In this document: positions 35,201 through 47,700 of the stretch, piece after piece
How the letters are laid out: the number at the start of each line of letters is the position of its first letter
Numbering within the stretch: position 1 is the first letter of the stretch
Origin: Ascidia mentula
Taxonomy: Eukaryota; Chordata; Ascidiacea; Phlebobranchia; Ascidiidae
NCBI GenBank assembly: GCA_947561715.1
Contig: OX387199.1
Location: 19,101,001 to 19,165,000, forward strand
DNA: 64,000 bases
Direction of reading: 5' to 3'
Program-made: the position numbers and the translations under genes
The notes under the pieces: model-generated
Database searches by the model: none
Told to the model about the DNA's origin: nothing
The model's input: the letters and a program-made list of their open reading frames with translations, nothing else

Positions 35201-36450
35201 TCCTGTAGCTTCGTTGAACTCCAAGAAAAAAATTGTATTATAGCAGTCGCATTGGAAGTATTTGTCTTAACCTTTCATTGAAATTACAAAATGCTTGTTC
35301 AACGTTGAAAAAACGATTTAGAAAATGAATTTCCGTTTTGTAAGAAGACAAACGTTCGTATTTTAGTGCATTGCTGTTGTTAATTTGAGCCAGAACAAGA
35401 TTTTGCGTCTGTGCACACAAACGATAACGTTCAACGGATAGCACTATAATGACGAACGCAGAGTTTAAATCATTCGCTACGTACGTGCTTGCCGGCTGAC
35501 TTATAGCTTTGGCTATCATCTTTCGAAAAATAAGTTCTTAAATTTCAATTTAAAAATTACAAAAATTTGGACTAAATTTAAATTTTAGTCGAAAGAAAGT
35601 TTATACAACGATGATTTTCTATTGTTGCGTCACAATAGTTTATTTTGGCTGCTTCAATGAATTTCAGATGTTCGACGTAACTAAAAATATGATTCGGAAT
35701 GACGCAAGACGAGCATAGAGGTTTTCCGCTTCCTTCCCATGCATTCACTCTCCCGTAAATTATTGAAGAACAAAATGCGAAGGCATTCCTTCGCACGAAA
35801 TTGTTTGTTTTTTTGATCGAAATTAAAGCGTTTAGGGTCAATTGCCTGTGGAATGAAATGCTACAGAACATACAATTAGTAAGGTAAATTTTTGAAGGCA
35901 TAATCATCCAATTCTATGTAAAATGTTGCATTTTTTGCTTGGATTAAGCAAGAAATCTGGTTAATGGTTACAGGTGACACATAATGTAACCTACAATAAA
36001 ATGTGGTTTTGATTTAGTGATTACTGTGATGTTCTTTTTGGGTTTTGAAACTTGCTTGGACAAACTTTTGACTCGGACATTTTTCACCATAATAAAGAGT
36101 TTGGTTTTGAAATTTACGTCATCAATTTTGTTAGATGGTGACGACATACAAATCTGCCGGTCTGTACGATTGTCCAAATCGAAGACTGTCTGTCACCTAG
36201 TTTAAAAAATCCTTGCTTTGTACGTGTTGTCGGTGTGCATTATCGAAATTTAACGCCTGCTAGGTGTCATAACCCTAGTGCTATTAAGTTTAAAGATAAA
36301 AAACCTATTCCATTCGCAACCATTGTATTATATTTATCCGTTTATCACAGGAAGGGAAGTAATGGCGATTGGCGCTAAATCAACTTTAATATTATTGTAA
36401 CCCGCTGGGTGTTGTGTATAGCGTGCAGACGACGAGACGAGCGTATGAAT
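29254..36450. other. Gene-poor region, no supported gene
   Basis: Seven kilobases of AT-rich sequence. Simple-sequence tracts occur near 32229 (TA then GA repeats). Part of the dispersed palindromic repeat family lies at 34905-34986. Open frames such as 31745-31993 (plus) and 35907-35578 (minus) were inspected and showed no recognisable motif or splice framework. Distal regulatory elements of the channel gene are possible but not demonstrable by eye. Confidence 0.4.
34905..34986. repeat. Dispersed palindromic repeat, rearranged copy
   Basis: It contains ctgcatacagatggcc twice (the second copy with catatgg), preceded each time by ccaatatacgattt. It ends actgtttcgatggccgtctg and then tatgcagctcac. 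It is the same family as 56029-56106, here with a partial internal tandem duplication. Confidence 0.6.
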
Positions 36451-36492
36451 TATAAATGCAGTGATTCCACGGCCTTTCGTCGTCCTCTCCGA
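36451..36492 (+). promoter_or_regulatory. Candidate TATA promoter and non-coding first exon
   Basis: TATAAA at 36451-36456 is followed about 25 bases later by a pyrimidine-rich start-like stretch (tttcgtcgtcctctcc), and a strong donor GTAAGT begins at 36493. This could be the start of the transcript that uses the coding exon at 37295 or the one at 38644. No experimental support is available. Confidence 0.3.
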
Positions 36493-37294
36493 GTAAGTGC
36501 GTGTTGCGGGTCACTTACATTACCAACTTGAGAACGGTTTCGTCTGTGCTCAGTTTTAAATAGCAGTTTTTCGTTTAATACTTAACCAGAGGAATGCGTG
36601 CGTTAGGGCAAATAGGGCGATAGTGATAAACTAACGAGCTTGTGGAGGTTTTCATATCAACGGTGCTAGCTACGCAGACACTTTTTTGTGCTTACTGTGT
36701 GCAGTCAGAGCGTCTTGAGTATTGTTTTCAAAATCATCCGTTCCAGACGGTGAACAATACAACCAAAACGTAGTAACTTATAATTTGTTGTAGTACAACT
36801 TTCTACTATATTTCTTGCGAATTGTAAGCATTGATAAGTGTAAAGAAATATTGATTTTGAGATTGCGAACGCAGCATATTTAAGTTCAATTAGTAAAATA
36901 GCATTACCAAATTTTCACTTACAGACACTTCAACGTAGACGGTATTCTGGTATTCTGTACTTAAGCAAATTTAGCCTTATATCGGATTTATCAGTAAAAA
37001 TAGGCGTGTCACACATATAACGTAAAAAGGCGGTTTGATTCACAGTTCACTCAATGTGATTTTCCGGTCAGCAATGACCAGTGTTCCCATACACAGCTTA
37101 AAAGTTTGAAGTGCTTGAACAGTGGTTTGCGAAAACAGGATGCACAGTAGTCGATATGACACAAGGGTAGTAACAACATATCGTGACTCGCCGAGTGTTT
37201 TCCCAACAACTCCGTCAACAGTGGTTCACATTGTCCCTTGTCGGCTCAGAGAAAAAGATAAAGCTTGACTTGAGGCCGCAAGAGGTTGGTTGGA

Positions 37295-37480
37295 ATGGAG
37301 CGAGTTCCATCGCAACTGGTCGCCACACAAAAGCCTACATCAATATTATTATTTGTCGTTACCTGTTTTTCTTATGTTGTGATTGCGACCCATTCCTCCA
37401 GCGATACAACCCCGTGTCGCTGTCGTGAGTTGTTTAAATCCCGCTCCAGTTATTGTTATCGGTCGCCTTTGAAGCTTTGA
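37295..37480 (+). CDS. Candidate signal-peptide exon of an unrecognised secreted protein
   Basis: ATG at 37295 opens a frame with an uncleaved-looking start (MERVPSQLVATQKPTS), a strong hydrophobic core (ILLFVVTCFSYVVIA) and then a Thr/Ser/Cys-rich segment with CRCR. At 37425 the coding sequence meets a consensus donor GTGAGT, so it may be the first exon (37295-37424) of a longer gene. If unspliced, it ends after 61 residues at TGA 37480. No downstream partner exon was identified. Confidence 0.3.
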   Translation: MERVPSQLVATQKPTSILLFVVTCFSYVVIATHSSSDTTPCRCRELFKSRSSYCYRSPLKL

Positions 37481-38279
37481 ACTTGAGATTATTAACTTCT
37501 GGTTATGAATTTTGCGGTTACGACTTGGATATTCTTGACCTTATTATAATCTAGGATTTAAGTAAATACCCATTCCATTTGCAGTACTGTAGGCAAAAGA
37601 CTTTGTCCTGGGGGAGTAATTTGGCCAAACGTGAATTTGCGATTACAGGAAGAAAAATTACTGCTCGAAATGCAAACATCACACGTTCGCACTTTTGTAA
37701 AGTTCTATAAATACTTAAACTGTGCTTTTATTTCCTGAGCTCTGAGTTGCTAAAGGTAATTATAATACTTATTTTATTTAGGATTCGTATTTTTGTATTT
37801 ATAATCTAAAATGTTGGACTTTGCAACAATTACCGAGCTCGCGTCATTATGGGTCTTGCTCTTTACCGTGGTTATTGATTGCATTTTGTGTTGGGTCTGG
37901 TAAACTTTTCAATCCATATGATCTTTTCACCATGAACAAAAATTACTCACAGGAACGCGAAACACGTGCTGTCTTGAGTGCTTTCAGGTAGACGAAACGT
38001 TGTTGCTTTAACGTTGACATTGTCATTGGGTGGCTGATGTCTTAGCTTCTGGTCTGTACAAACATTGTACACTTAGCGGCGGCGAGCATTGGAATCCTGT
38101 CGTTAATGTGTGTATGTTTTCGAAAGAGGTTCAACCGGCATGAATCAGTCAGCTGTCAAATCTCTTTGCTGACGTAATTAGGATTTGTACTAGCTGATAT
38201 TACGTTAAACTGTTGATGTGATTCGTCTTTTGCGAGCTCTTGGCACTTGGGGCAGACTGATTCTTTTCAAAAAAATTAT

Positions 38280-38318
38280 AACACGAGCTTTCGGATGTCT
38301 TCGCTTGATCAGGTGTTG
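38280..38318 (-). repeat. Hairpin motif, degenerate CTGAT...GAAA core
   Basis: The minus strand reads CTGATCAAGCG, a loop, then CGAAAGC, closed by AACAC and GTGTT arms. It matches the layout of the motif at 9141-9194 with one core change. Confidence 0.3.
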
Positions 38319-38643
38319 ATGTAACGAAAGCACTTTGGACTTACGTGTGTCGTATATTCGACCGCAGCAAATACCGCTGAATGGTGTGAATGGTGCAACA
38401 AGAGTGCCACATAACGACCAATTATTCTATAGTTTATTATAGTATTATGATATGTTGAGAGTCGTGTTGTTTCTGACATAATCCCTTGTCGAGGTATTTT
38501 TCTTGTGATCCAACCCTTTTCTCGTTTTAGAGTTTTTAGTCAGTGAACTGAAATGCACATTTAAAAATCCTGGTATTTTCCCCACTTGAATGTGATTTTT
38601 TCCGGAAAATGGCACCAAATTTGGATACACCTGCAACGAGATA

Positions 38644-38705
38644 ATGAAGGACGAAGGGGAAAGCGTCGAGATGCAGGATATGGCAAAAGATGGTGAAATA
38701 TCGAG
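38644..38705 (+). other. Probable first coding exon of the Cav3 gene
   Basis: ATG 38644 opens an acidic N-terminus ([15 protein letters not shown]...) that ends in phase 2 at a GTAGGA donor. The exon at 47315 begins after CCCTAG with one completing base and reads on through [12 protein letters not shown] and a Pro/Arg stretch into MSHYPK at 47388. Phase fit and protein-like composition support the link. The alternative is a start at ATG 47388 alone. Confidence 0.5.
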
Positions 38706-41700
38706 GTAGGAGTTGTCTAAACGTTTTGTAAAACGAGTTGACGTTTGCGTTTTTGGCCAACACGGCCGGATGGCTACCTATAATGTCATATGCGACTTGT
38801 CGAAACCACCACCTCCCAGTGCGATTCTCCGTAAGGAAATCACCTTCACATGAGCACCTGACTTAATAACCCTCATAGGCAATCAATTTTAACCAAAAAT
38901 AGGCCTAAGATGCAAAAAACGCTTCTGAAGTGTGTTGTGGTGGTGGCTTGGTTCCGACCAGCAATATGGATAACTAACTCACAATTGTCAGGAAACAGTA
39001 TTACCCGAAACCCATGTAACAAATGTAGTTTATTAATTCTTTTATCGCGTTTCAATGTTAGAAGGGCTGTTAAGGCATTTTTCCCAGATAGCGGCAGAGA
39101 TAAAAGATTGTTTCAAAGCAATAGATTAATGTGAGTCACTGCATTTGATTTATGTGTGACTTCGGAACTCAATGTACGAATGAATTGTAATTGTCAAGGA
39201 AAATAATTTATTCAATCAATATGGATTAAAATGATGCGCACATCACAAACAAAGTCAGGTCGTTGATTAATTTCGCTCATATTTTTCTGAATTTAAGTCC
39301 GCCGTCTACATGTACGGACTAAATAATTCATCCCAGTGCATTTATTCGCATGTAAATTATTTAAAACCGCTTCTTTCTTGTTTCGACCAGGTGCAGATAT
39401 TGTACTCCGGCAATGTCTACTTTTAGTTTTGCTTAACCTTTGTAGTTAAACATTAATATGATGTAAAAACTGCTAAATACATAAACTCGGCCTAGAATTG
39501 CGGACTTTACATATTATTTTTAGTTCTTTTGGCTTTAATTTTGCCACGGCGTCTGCGTCACTTAACTTTATCCACTCTTCGCTTTCGTGTAAAAGTGTTT
39601 ATTTAGTTTTAGTTAATTCAGGTTATGAAAAGGTAAAATGAATGCAACTGTCTTGCATATTGGAGGGACAAAACAAAGTATCGTTGGTGGGCGCTAGAGC
39701 GTTGCCTCGTAGTTGAGAGATGCGGATTTACATCCAGTCCTGGGAGGGTGATTGGCAGCATTAGTCAAATGCCCGACCCATTTACCAAAAAAAAACTTAT
39801 CGAGATACGTGGCCAGGACATTCTTGATTTAAATCCCGGTGTGGTTTAACAAAAAGTTATATCCGATCCTTGAACGAACCAAGATTTAATCATTTTGTAA
39901 CGCATCGTAAGACATTTGCATGCAGCGTGAATTCAGTGGGACTATACGCCATAGATAAATGCAAAGCCATTATAGGACAAGCCGGGCCAAATTCACCCAA
40001 CCGAATTACACTATGGCTCACTTCGCATTTTTTATAGACTATAGCGGCAGAAATTATTACAAGTTGATATTGCTGTTCGGATTTATTAATTCGATGCAAA
40101 CTGTATGAAGGAGAAATTTGGACACACCTGTATTAGGGACTAATATCCATTTCAAAGATCATGACAAATCCAGGACATATGCCATTGTGAGGACACAAAG
40201 GATAGTCTGAATTACCCTAATCCGCTGTTCGATAAATTATGAAACCGCAGTTAATTAATACGTGCCCCGTGCATTGGAGAAGTTGTGTTAATTTGTCATG
40301 GGATCAATAACCTTTGAATGCGACTCCTAAACACGACAGAGAGTGATTACGGAAGCTTCCTGCAGGTTACCCCTTGTGTGTTGCCATGTCAAGGCAGGTT
40401 CTGTAGTGTTTTAAGGTTTTGTAAATCGTTGAGCACCTTTCATCAGATTCTTCGTACTATTCTTACTAATAGGGTTTTGTCTTATATTATGAAAAGGTGA
40501 GATGTGAGATGTATGACCTACAAATTCAATAATTTTAGCCTGTATTTGGTTCTACCTCTGTTCATTTCGTTTTAATTTTGTGACAAAATAGTTTCACAAA
40601 AGGTAATGTTGTTTTTATGGAAGCTTTAGAAAGTACAAAGCAGAATTGCCGCACTGTCAAGCTCTCTAGTAGTTCCAGCCACCGTATCGATCGTTATGAC
40701 TTAGTAGCATCGTAAATGTTGCTCGATTAAATCCAGGATGTATACTTTGAATAAACTCCCACTTCCACATGCAGTGCAACTATATTTATGGGTCACGACA
40801 AAGATCATCGTTTACCAAACGTATTAGTAATATTTTCCCACACCACTTACACCCAAACAGGGAGGTCACAGACATGGAGGGGGAAACTGTCAACCTATCC
40901 GGAACCAATCTTATGACACATCGCCGTGAAACACCACACAATAAATTACACTCGCTACGACACCTCTAGCCTCGCGCGCGCGTGCCCTTTTTATCGATCT
41001 GCGGGTAATAAGGCAACACCGATCCCGGTGCTTCTCGCGTTTTACGCGAAAACGCGACGAGCACGTTTGCCTACCTAAGGAAAGAAAAAAGAAAGCGAAC
41101 ATAGTAGAGCGTCGCGATTGTGACTAGAAAATCGGCATTGTTATGTCACAAGGCCGCAGACTACGCGCCTCGGTGCCGGTACCTGCTTTCTATCATTCTT
41201 ATTGTTCAGAGAGTAGAGAAGTGCAGTGGAAAGCTCAAACTCTTATATCCGGGTTATTTCGGATTGGCTGTGTATTGCCACCTATACATTGTGCCATGTG
41301 AGATTAGTGATTGTTGAAGATAATGGGTGTCTTCTTGGCGATATTGTTTGGCATTGTTTGCTTACAATATTAACAAAGGATTAGTGGTTTAAACTCTTAA
41401 GACAGGAAACATATAGACACCTGCGACTTGTTATTCAGTGTGAAGGTTTATTCCTCAGTATTAAGGTACCCTCCATCTGTTCACTGTACGCAAATTATCA
41501 TTTCCAAATATTTGCGGAAAGTACGGAGTGAAACTGTATGGTGTAACCAAGGTAAACATTGGCTATAATCAGAAAGTCGGGTAGACCGTAGTTAAGGCTA
41601 AACCCCAACCCTGTTTTAATTCAAAATTCATCTCGTCGTTACGCAGTTGAACTAGATATGATATCTTCGTGAAAATCGTTCACGGTCTGATGCGCATGCG

Positions 41701-44700
41701 AGTTGTTACGATTTAATATAAAATCCGCGGGCTTGTTGTAACATTGCGATTTACATTCGAAGCTTTAGCATGACCAAATCAGCATTCAATATGAATAAAA
41801 AAAAACACGGGACACAGTGTATCTGCTTAATTTTTTGAATAAGTCGTTGTCATTTAGACGTAAGTTCGTCCTAATGTTACTGCACAAAGTTTCATGTACG
41901 GAAACCGCTTTAAATCGTTTGAACGAAGCAAGGTTGGATTTTGAAAACCTCATAACTCGTACATTTCCGTGAAACGTCGCGCTAGCGTGGTATCGGATGC
42001 GGCGGGGCGTTTAACAGCTTCTCGTCTTGTACAAATAAACCTTGCGTCACACCGGTTTCTGCCATCTGGTACTACTTGGTGTATAGTTGGTGCCTGTAAG
42101 TGCGAAATCCGATGGTTTAGGTCTGAGTTGTGATCAAATACTCAAAGTTCTGGAAATTTAGTCGATAATTTTTTCTTGTTTGTTTGTTTGTGAGTAACGA
42201 CCGATCCTCAAAGCAACAACTTACATGTTTCCTATGATTTTATATGGCCAAGCTCAAATGTCTTTAATTAAAAGTTGTTTTCGTTTCAACTTGACCTTAG
42301 CCCGGGAAAGTTTGCGAGGGGCTTAGTTACGGCGCCGAACGAAAGTGAAAACCAGTCGAACAAAACACAACATACGTGAAAAGTCGAAACAACAGTGCAG
42401 TCATTGTTGATTAACTTGTGGCTTGTGCGTTGTTATATGAAGTATCGAAATAGATTATCAACGACAAATTCATACCCCGATTGTGGATAATAAGCGCTGT
42501 CTTTGAAAGGTAAATCAGGAAAATCACACACCAAGGTTTTGAAAGGTAAACATTACCCCGCTGCATTGCAATAGTGTTGGTTTTTCGACAGACCAGTTTG
42601 CGAAAGCCTATTTGAAACACTGTGTACTTTAACTGGTTCTCGCGTGCGAATGAAGCAACAACACACATCGAGTCTTGATTCAACGAATCACGTCAGGTTT
42701 CCCACAACATGTAAAGATACGTTGTCAGTTTTTACCGCAATGTAGTGGTTTTGTAATGAGTTGCAGGTGTCCCTACACGTGCACCACGGACGCCCACACA
42801 CTAGACTTCGCTTGTTCGTCAAACCATTCAACGTAAGGAAGGGTTTGGTGATATTTGTTTTTCTATTATTCTGTCGCGGAGCTGTTGTCAGACTTGAGCG
42901 CGACAGGCAATCTGGAACGAAGCGTGTTTCCGCCACTTATTTTTCTGATTGAAGAAACGTCGTCCAAACTGTGTTGATCGCAGGGCGGGTGAACCACACC
43001 ACTTTCTTTCTATTTCCATGTCTTGTCCAATCTATTGTATTATTATATATGTTTGATTCCTAACATAACAATATACACTATGTCGTCATAAGCCTATGTG
43101 TTGTGAATGAATGGTCAAGGGTTTTTACCGGTCGGTGGGTTATGTTGTACGGAGTGCGGTGTCACATCAAAGATTGTTTTGAAACGACATTGATGCTACT
43201 TGTTAACCACAGGGAAGATTACGTCAGCACGGGCGAAATCGTCGCTTTTGTCAGCAAAAATATCCTTTACATTGTCAAATGTTGCCATGCAACCATCACG
43301 CGTCATTGGGCGGTACGTCACGGATCAATGACGATGAACTCTGGACTGGTGTCACGTGCTTTCTAAATGTTCTTTTTTGTGATCGTCTCAAATGGAGCAA
43401 ATATCATGGAATACAAATGATTTTACGTTTTTACTGATCAACTGCAAAAGTTGCAGTATTAATTTTCGGAACAATTAAACTGGTCGCAAGTTGACGTTTT
43501 TTTGTTTAACGCTAATCTATTATTTCGTTTTTTTTTTTGCAAAAACAATTACCTGCACGCAAATGTAGCCGGATGACAATTATTCGCCATAAAACATTTT
43601 GTGGGTCGGGCACCATTCTTTTCATGGTAAATTTACCATATTTGCAACACAGACCAGGTGGCAGAAGCATTTCCTTTCCTTAAATGGTTCGGGCTTTCCC
43701 ATGTTGTCAGTTTACGTCAACTTACTGTAGTGCCATCGGTTGCATAATGCGAAGTACGCCCACTGATATCACAGAGAAAAACACTTTGATCCCCACGGGT
43801 CATTGCTCGAACCATGCTTTCCCGCAAACAAGGCCAACAACAAACAAATTGATGCTTGATCGTGTTTGTCGTGAAGTTGAACCAACCGCCCTTGGGATAA
43901 GGAACCGACGGTGCCTTCCCGGCTGTGCGTCACAAACTCTACTGTGACATCACAAGTAATTACATTGCCCAAGTATAACAGGGTGTTATTAGATGCCTGC
44001 CACCATTCTGCGAACTTAAGACAGTGATGTGTGCGTGGTAGTTGGTTGCAAACCCTGACCTGCTGATGGCGTACATGCAAAGGGTGTAATCATACGTAAA
44101 ATTGGATGGTTTTAAGTTACAGGGCAGCAACGCATTTTAAACACAACTAATACTAGCATGAAGTACAACTGCTTAGTTCAGCTTTGGGTACTAAAAACCT
44201 GTTCGATGAGTTGTTGCTGGTACGTTGGCGACCGTGTATGTAAAACGAGAAAGCGACGGAGAAAACTTGTCAAATAAAAAATTATTAAAACTTATCGTCA
44301 GCTATAGTTGGTGATATTGTTTTGAGTTTCACCTTTGTACGTAAATAGACATCAAATAAAATTGAAAGAAATATTTTCTGAATTTCAAGACAATGCGCAA
44401 AGCCGCTTTTATCTTTTGGGTCGGCAATTTAAGAGTTGAACCGCCATTATTCGGTTTCCTGTCCATTTATGTGGTCATGACCTTTGGGGTTTGCGTAAAT
44501 GAGGTATAAGAGAAGTTGTAATGGTTTGTTGCGACAAAATATACTATTGTGAACATAAATTACAGTAATTTATTTCATTGTACTTCGTACTGTGTCGGTT
44601 TGTTGATATTGGTTGATCCTAAAACCGATGGCGCAGGTCAGGTCTTAATGCATGGCGAGTTTCTCCGTAATGAGGGAAAAATTTTTAATGCTCATTTTTG

Positions 44701-47700
44701 TCAAATTCCTTTCTGTACAATGCCATCTTTCCGGTAGTCAGTAGATTACAAACTATGACCTCCATGCGTGACCTTCAAGCCATGAAGGCTTGATTCTCCA
44801 CGGGGGAAATCTCGTTTTTTATCTGGGCAGCAGTCTCGATAAAGCAGAAAGTTTCCAATGTCATGATCGTCATTAAATTCGTTAATTTGTTTGCTTTCAG
44901 TTTATCACCGAATCACATGCACGTTGACAGTTAACTAATTATTCTTCCCTTTAAGAGTGCTAAGCAATTCCTTCAACTAAGTTGAAGCTAATTTGATTCG
45001 GTGGCGTGTCGTGCCAATTACCTATCTATTGATTTTTTTCCAATTGTTTTGTGCTCGCGGCTCGTACAGAAATGCGGAACCAGAGTTGGCTTTAAATCAG
45101 ACAGGAGAACTTTTAATGTGGTTATTACGAGGTTTTGCTTGCGGGCATACGGAAATCGTGGTATGTAATGAACCCTCGGAAAACATGAGGTTAAACATGT
45201 GAATGAAGTCGGAGATATGACTCTAAATTCATGCTGTTCAGTGCTTTAAGAAATGTATTTGATGGATTTAAGATGCGCGTTTTAGGAAAAGTTTTAGTTT
45301 GTTGTTTCGATATAGTTGAGAACCATTGCTGTATGAAGTACAAATAGATTTTAACGATAGTTTGGTTTGTAATCTCATATAGCTTCTGATTTGAAAGCGT
45401 GAAACTTCTTTGTGGTGCGTTAATTTCTCATAACAACTGTTTAATAAATGCGCCTCTCAAAACGATCCCTAAGGCTTATCTGAGTCACCTGATCACCGAC
45501 AGCCAGCTGTTATTTCATGATTCACACTTGATTATTAGACTCTTCTCAAGAGAGATGGCGTCTGGCACGATGCAATTGATGTTTTGCTTGTATTTGGATA
45601 CGCGATAGCATGCTGTTGTATGTGCCCGTCGTATGCCAGCTCAACGATCTTTTGTGGTCAAATACAACATTTTGTGTGTGTACGGGTCGGTTACCAGATA
45701 TCAGCTGCATGTGTAAATTGTTTCGGAGTAAAGTTGTTGCGAAACTTGTATTGTAAGCCCACGTCACTTTTTTTTACCGTGACGTGACTGTGCACATTTA
45801 TTTAGCGATGACTTGGCAAAAACTGGTGCAATCCGCAAGTTTATTTCCACGTATCTTATTCAAAACAGTATGAACAAGCATTGTCTGATATACGTTGCTC
45901 GCTATTTGCCTTAAGTTAAGCTGTACTTATTTCCTTCAGAGAGAACGTAACAGTGCGGCTAGAAACAGTTAAAACGGCCCTAGTTATCCTCATTAAGCTG
46001 CAAAGTGCTCGACGATTTAACGGCGACTAATTCTGAAAATCTTCAATGCATCCAAGGGCAATTTTTTCAGAAGCGCCAATGTTAGGTGGAGATTATCCGG
46101 TACCGACCCGACTCATCCCGTAGTTCAGAAGAATTCAGGCCCCAGGGCATATCTAGCCTCCATTTACTTCAGCTGTAGAATCACCGGCCTCGAGTCGGTC
46201 ATGCGTGTAGGGGAGGTGGACGGTTGAGAGGCACACGTGCTACTATCGCAGACGAGCGGATCAATCCATCCGAAGGTTGCCGTGGTTTTCCGTAGCTTAA
46301 GCTTCAGTTATTTCTGGTGGGTGATAGCGTATAAGAGGGAATTGCCCTTCATTCGTGTTACGCTTAGATGCGGTTTGCATTTGTACATGCACGAAGCAAG
46401 AAACCACTTGCTGTCTTAGATTTAAAGAATAGCGGGATTACTGTTTAATTTAAGGCTTTGATGGTTGTGTGGGTTTCAACATGCGGTAGTAGACATTATT
46501 TCTAAAAAGTTTGCGTAACTGAAGTCAGGTTTGCGATGATTTCAGAGACTTTTCAAAGCCAGGAAAGTTGTTACAGAGCAAGATAGATGAGTAAAAGAAG
46601 TTTTTTTGAGTTGTGACATATTTGCCAATTAAGAACAATGCAACTCTAAATGATTATTTTCTCTTTTTTGCACAAATAAGAACAATTCATGTCCAAACCC
46701 TCACTAATGCAATTGACAATATTCTCAGCTAAACTCGACTCTCCAGTAAAACTTGCCACGGGCAAACGGGTTTAAGAGGTTTCCTGTTTCCAAGTCTGAC
46801 CTATATAGTGACGTCACAAATACGCCGCGCGCTAACACACTTCGGACTATGTATTGGTTCGCTGTACTGCCTAAAACTGCATTTTATATGTTTGCCATAC
46901 AGAATCAAATTGTTTGTTAGCTCGTTTATGAACCTGCAATCGGTTCCACGTGATCCGCTAAAGGATAAGAAAAAAAATATTTGGCAAAAACACGTGGTCT
47001 TTTTCAATAACCCATACGTTTTTGATTATTTACAATAAAATACTAAACTTTTGATATGTGATGGTCGGTTTGCAGATGATGAACTGCATGGGCATTTTTT
47101 TTGTTCTGAACCAAAGTTGTTTTAAATTAAAGTAGGTGTGCCGGTGTTGTGCAAGATATTTCCTCAACACTCCTGCACTTACTTTCATCCATTAAGATTA
47201 ATACAAATATTTACCTTCGCTTCTTGCGCAACACCTGTTGATGTGAAATTTTTGCTTTTCAGTAATTCAATTAAAGTAACTGAAAGTTAATGCATAACAA
47301 TCACGTGACCCTAGGAAAGCAGAGGAATCACTCTCAAACGATGACGTCATAAGTCCCCCTCGACCCCCGCCGCGACGTAAAAAGGGGATGTCCCACTACC
47401 CCAAGACGGTCGCCTTCCTCCCCGACGAGGGCAATGACAGCCAAGGGGATTCCCCGGAAGGTGTTACGTCATTGCCGCGTCATCACTCTGACGACACGGA
47501 ATGCGAGGATAGTGGCGAGCCAATGTTTCCGGGCCTCTACCCCGTTGTTTTCCTACGTCTTAACCAGACCACGGTGCCCCGGATTTGGTGCTTGAAGATT
47601 GTCGCCAATCCATATCCTTTTCTATCTGACGTTGTGTTTTTTAGATATAAAAATACGAAAAAGCCATGATTTTTTTTACATATTAATAAGCAATTTAGGC

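Larger units (their letters stand above)
38706..47314 (+). other. Large first intron or upstream region of the Cav3 gene
   Basis: This 8.6 kb stretch holds no convincing exon. It contains a possible tRNA-derived SINE near 39688, a CpG-rich patch at about 40960-41060 and a CRE-like octamer at 46809. Open frames on both strands are short and uncharacteristic. Confidence 0.4.
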
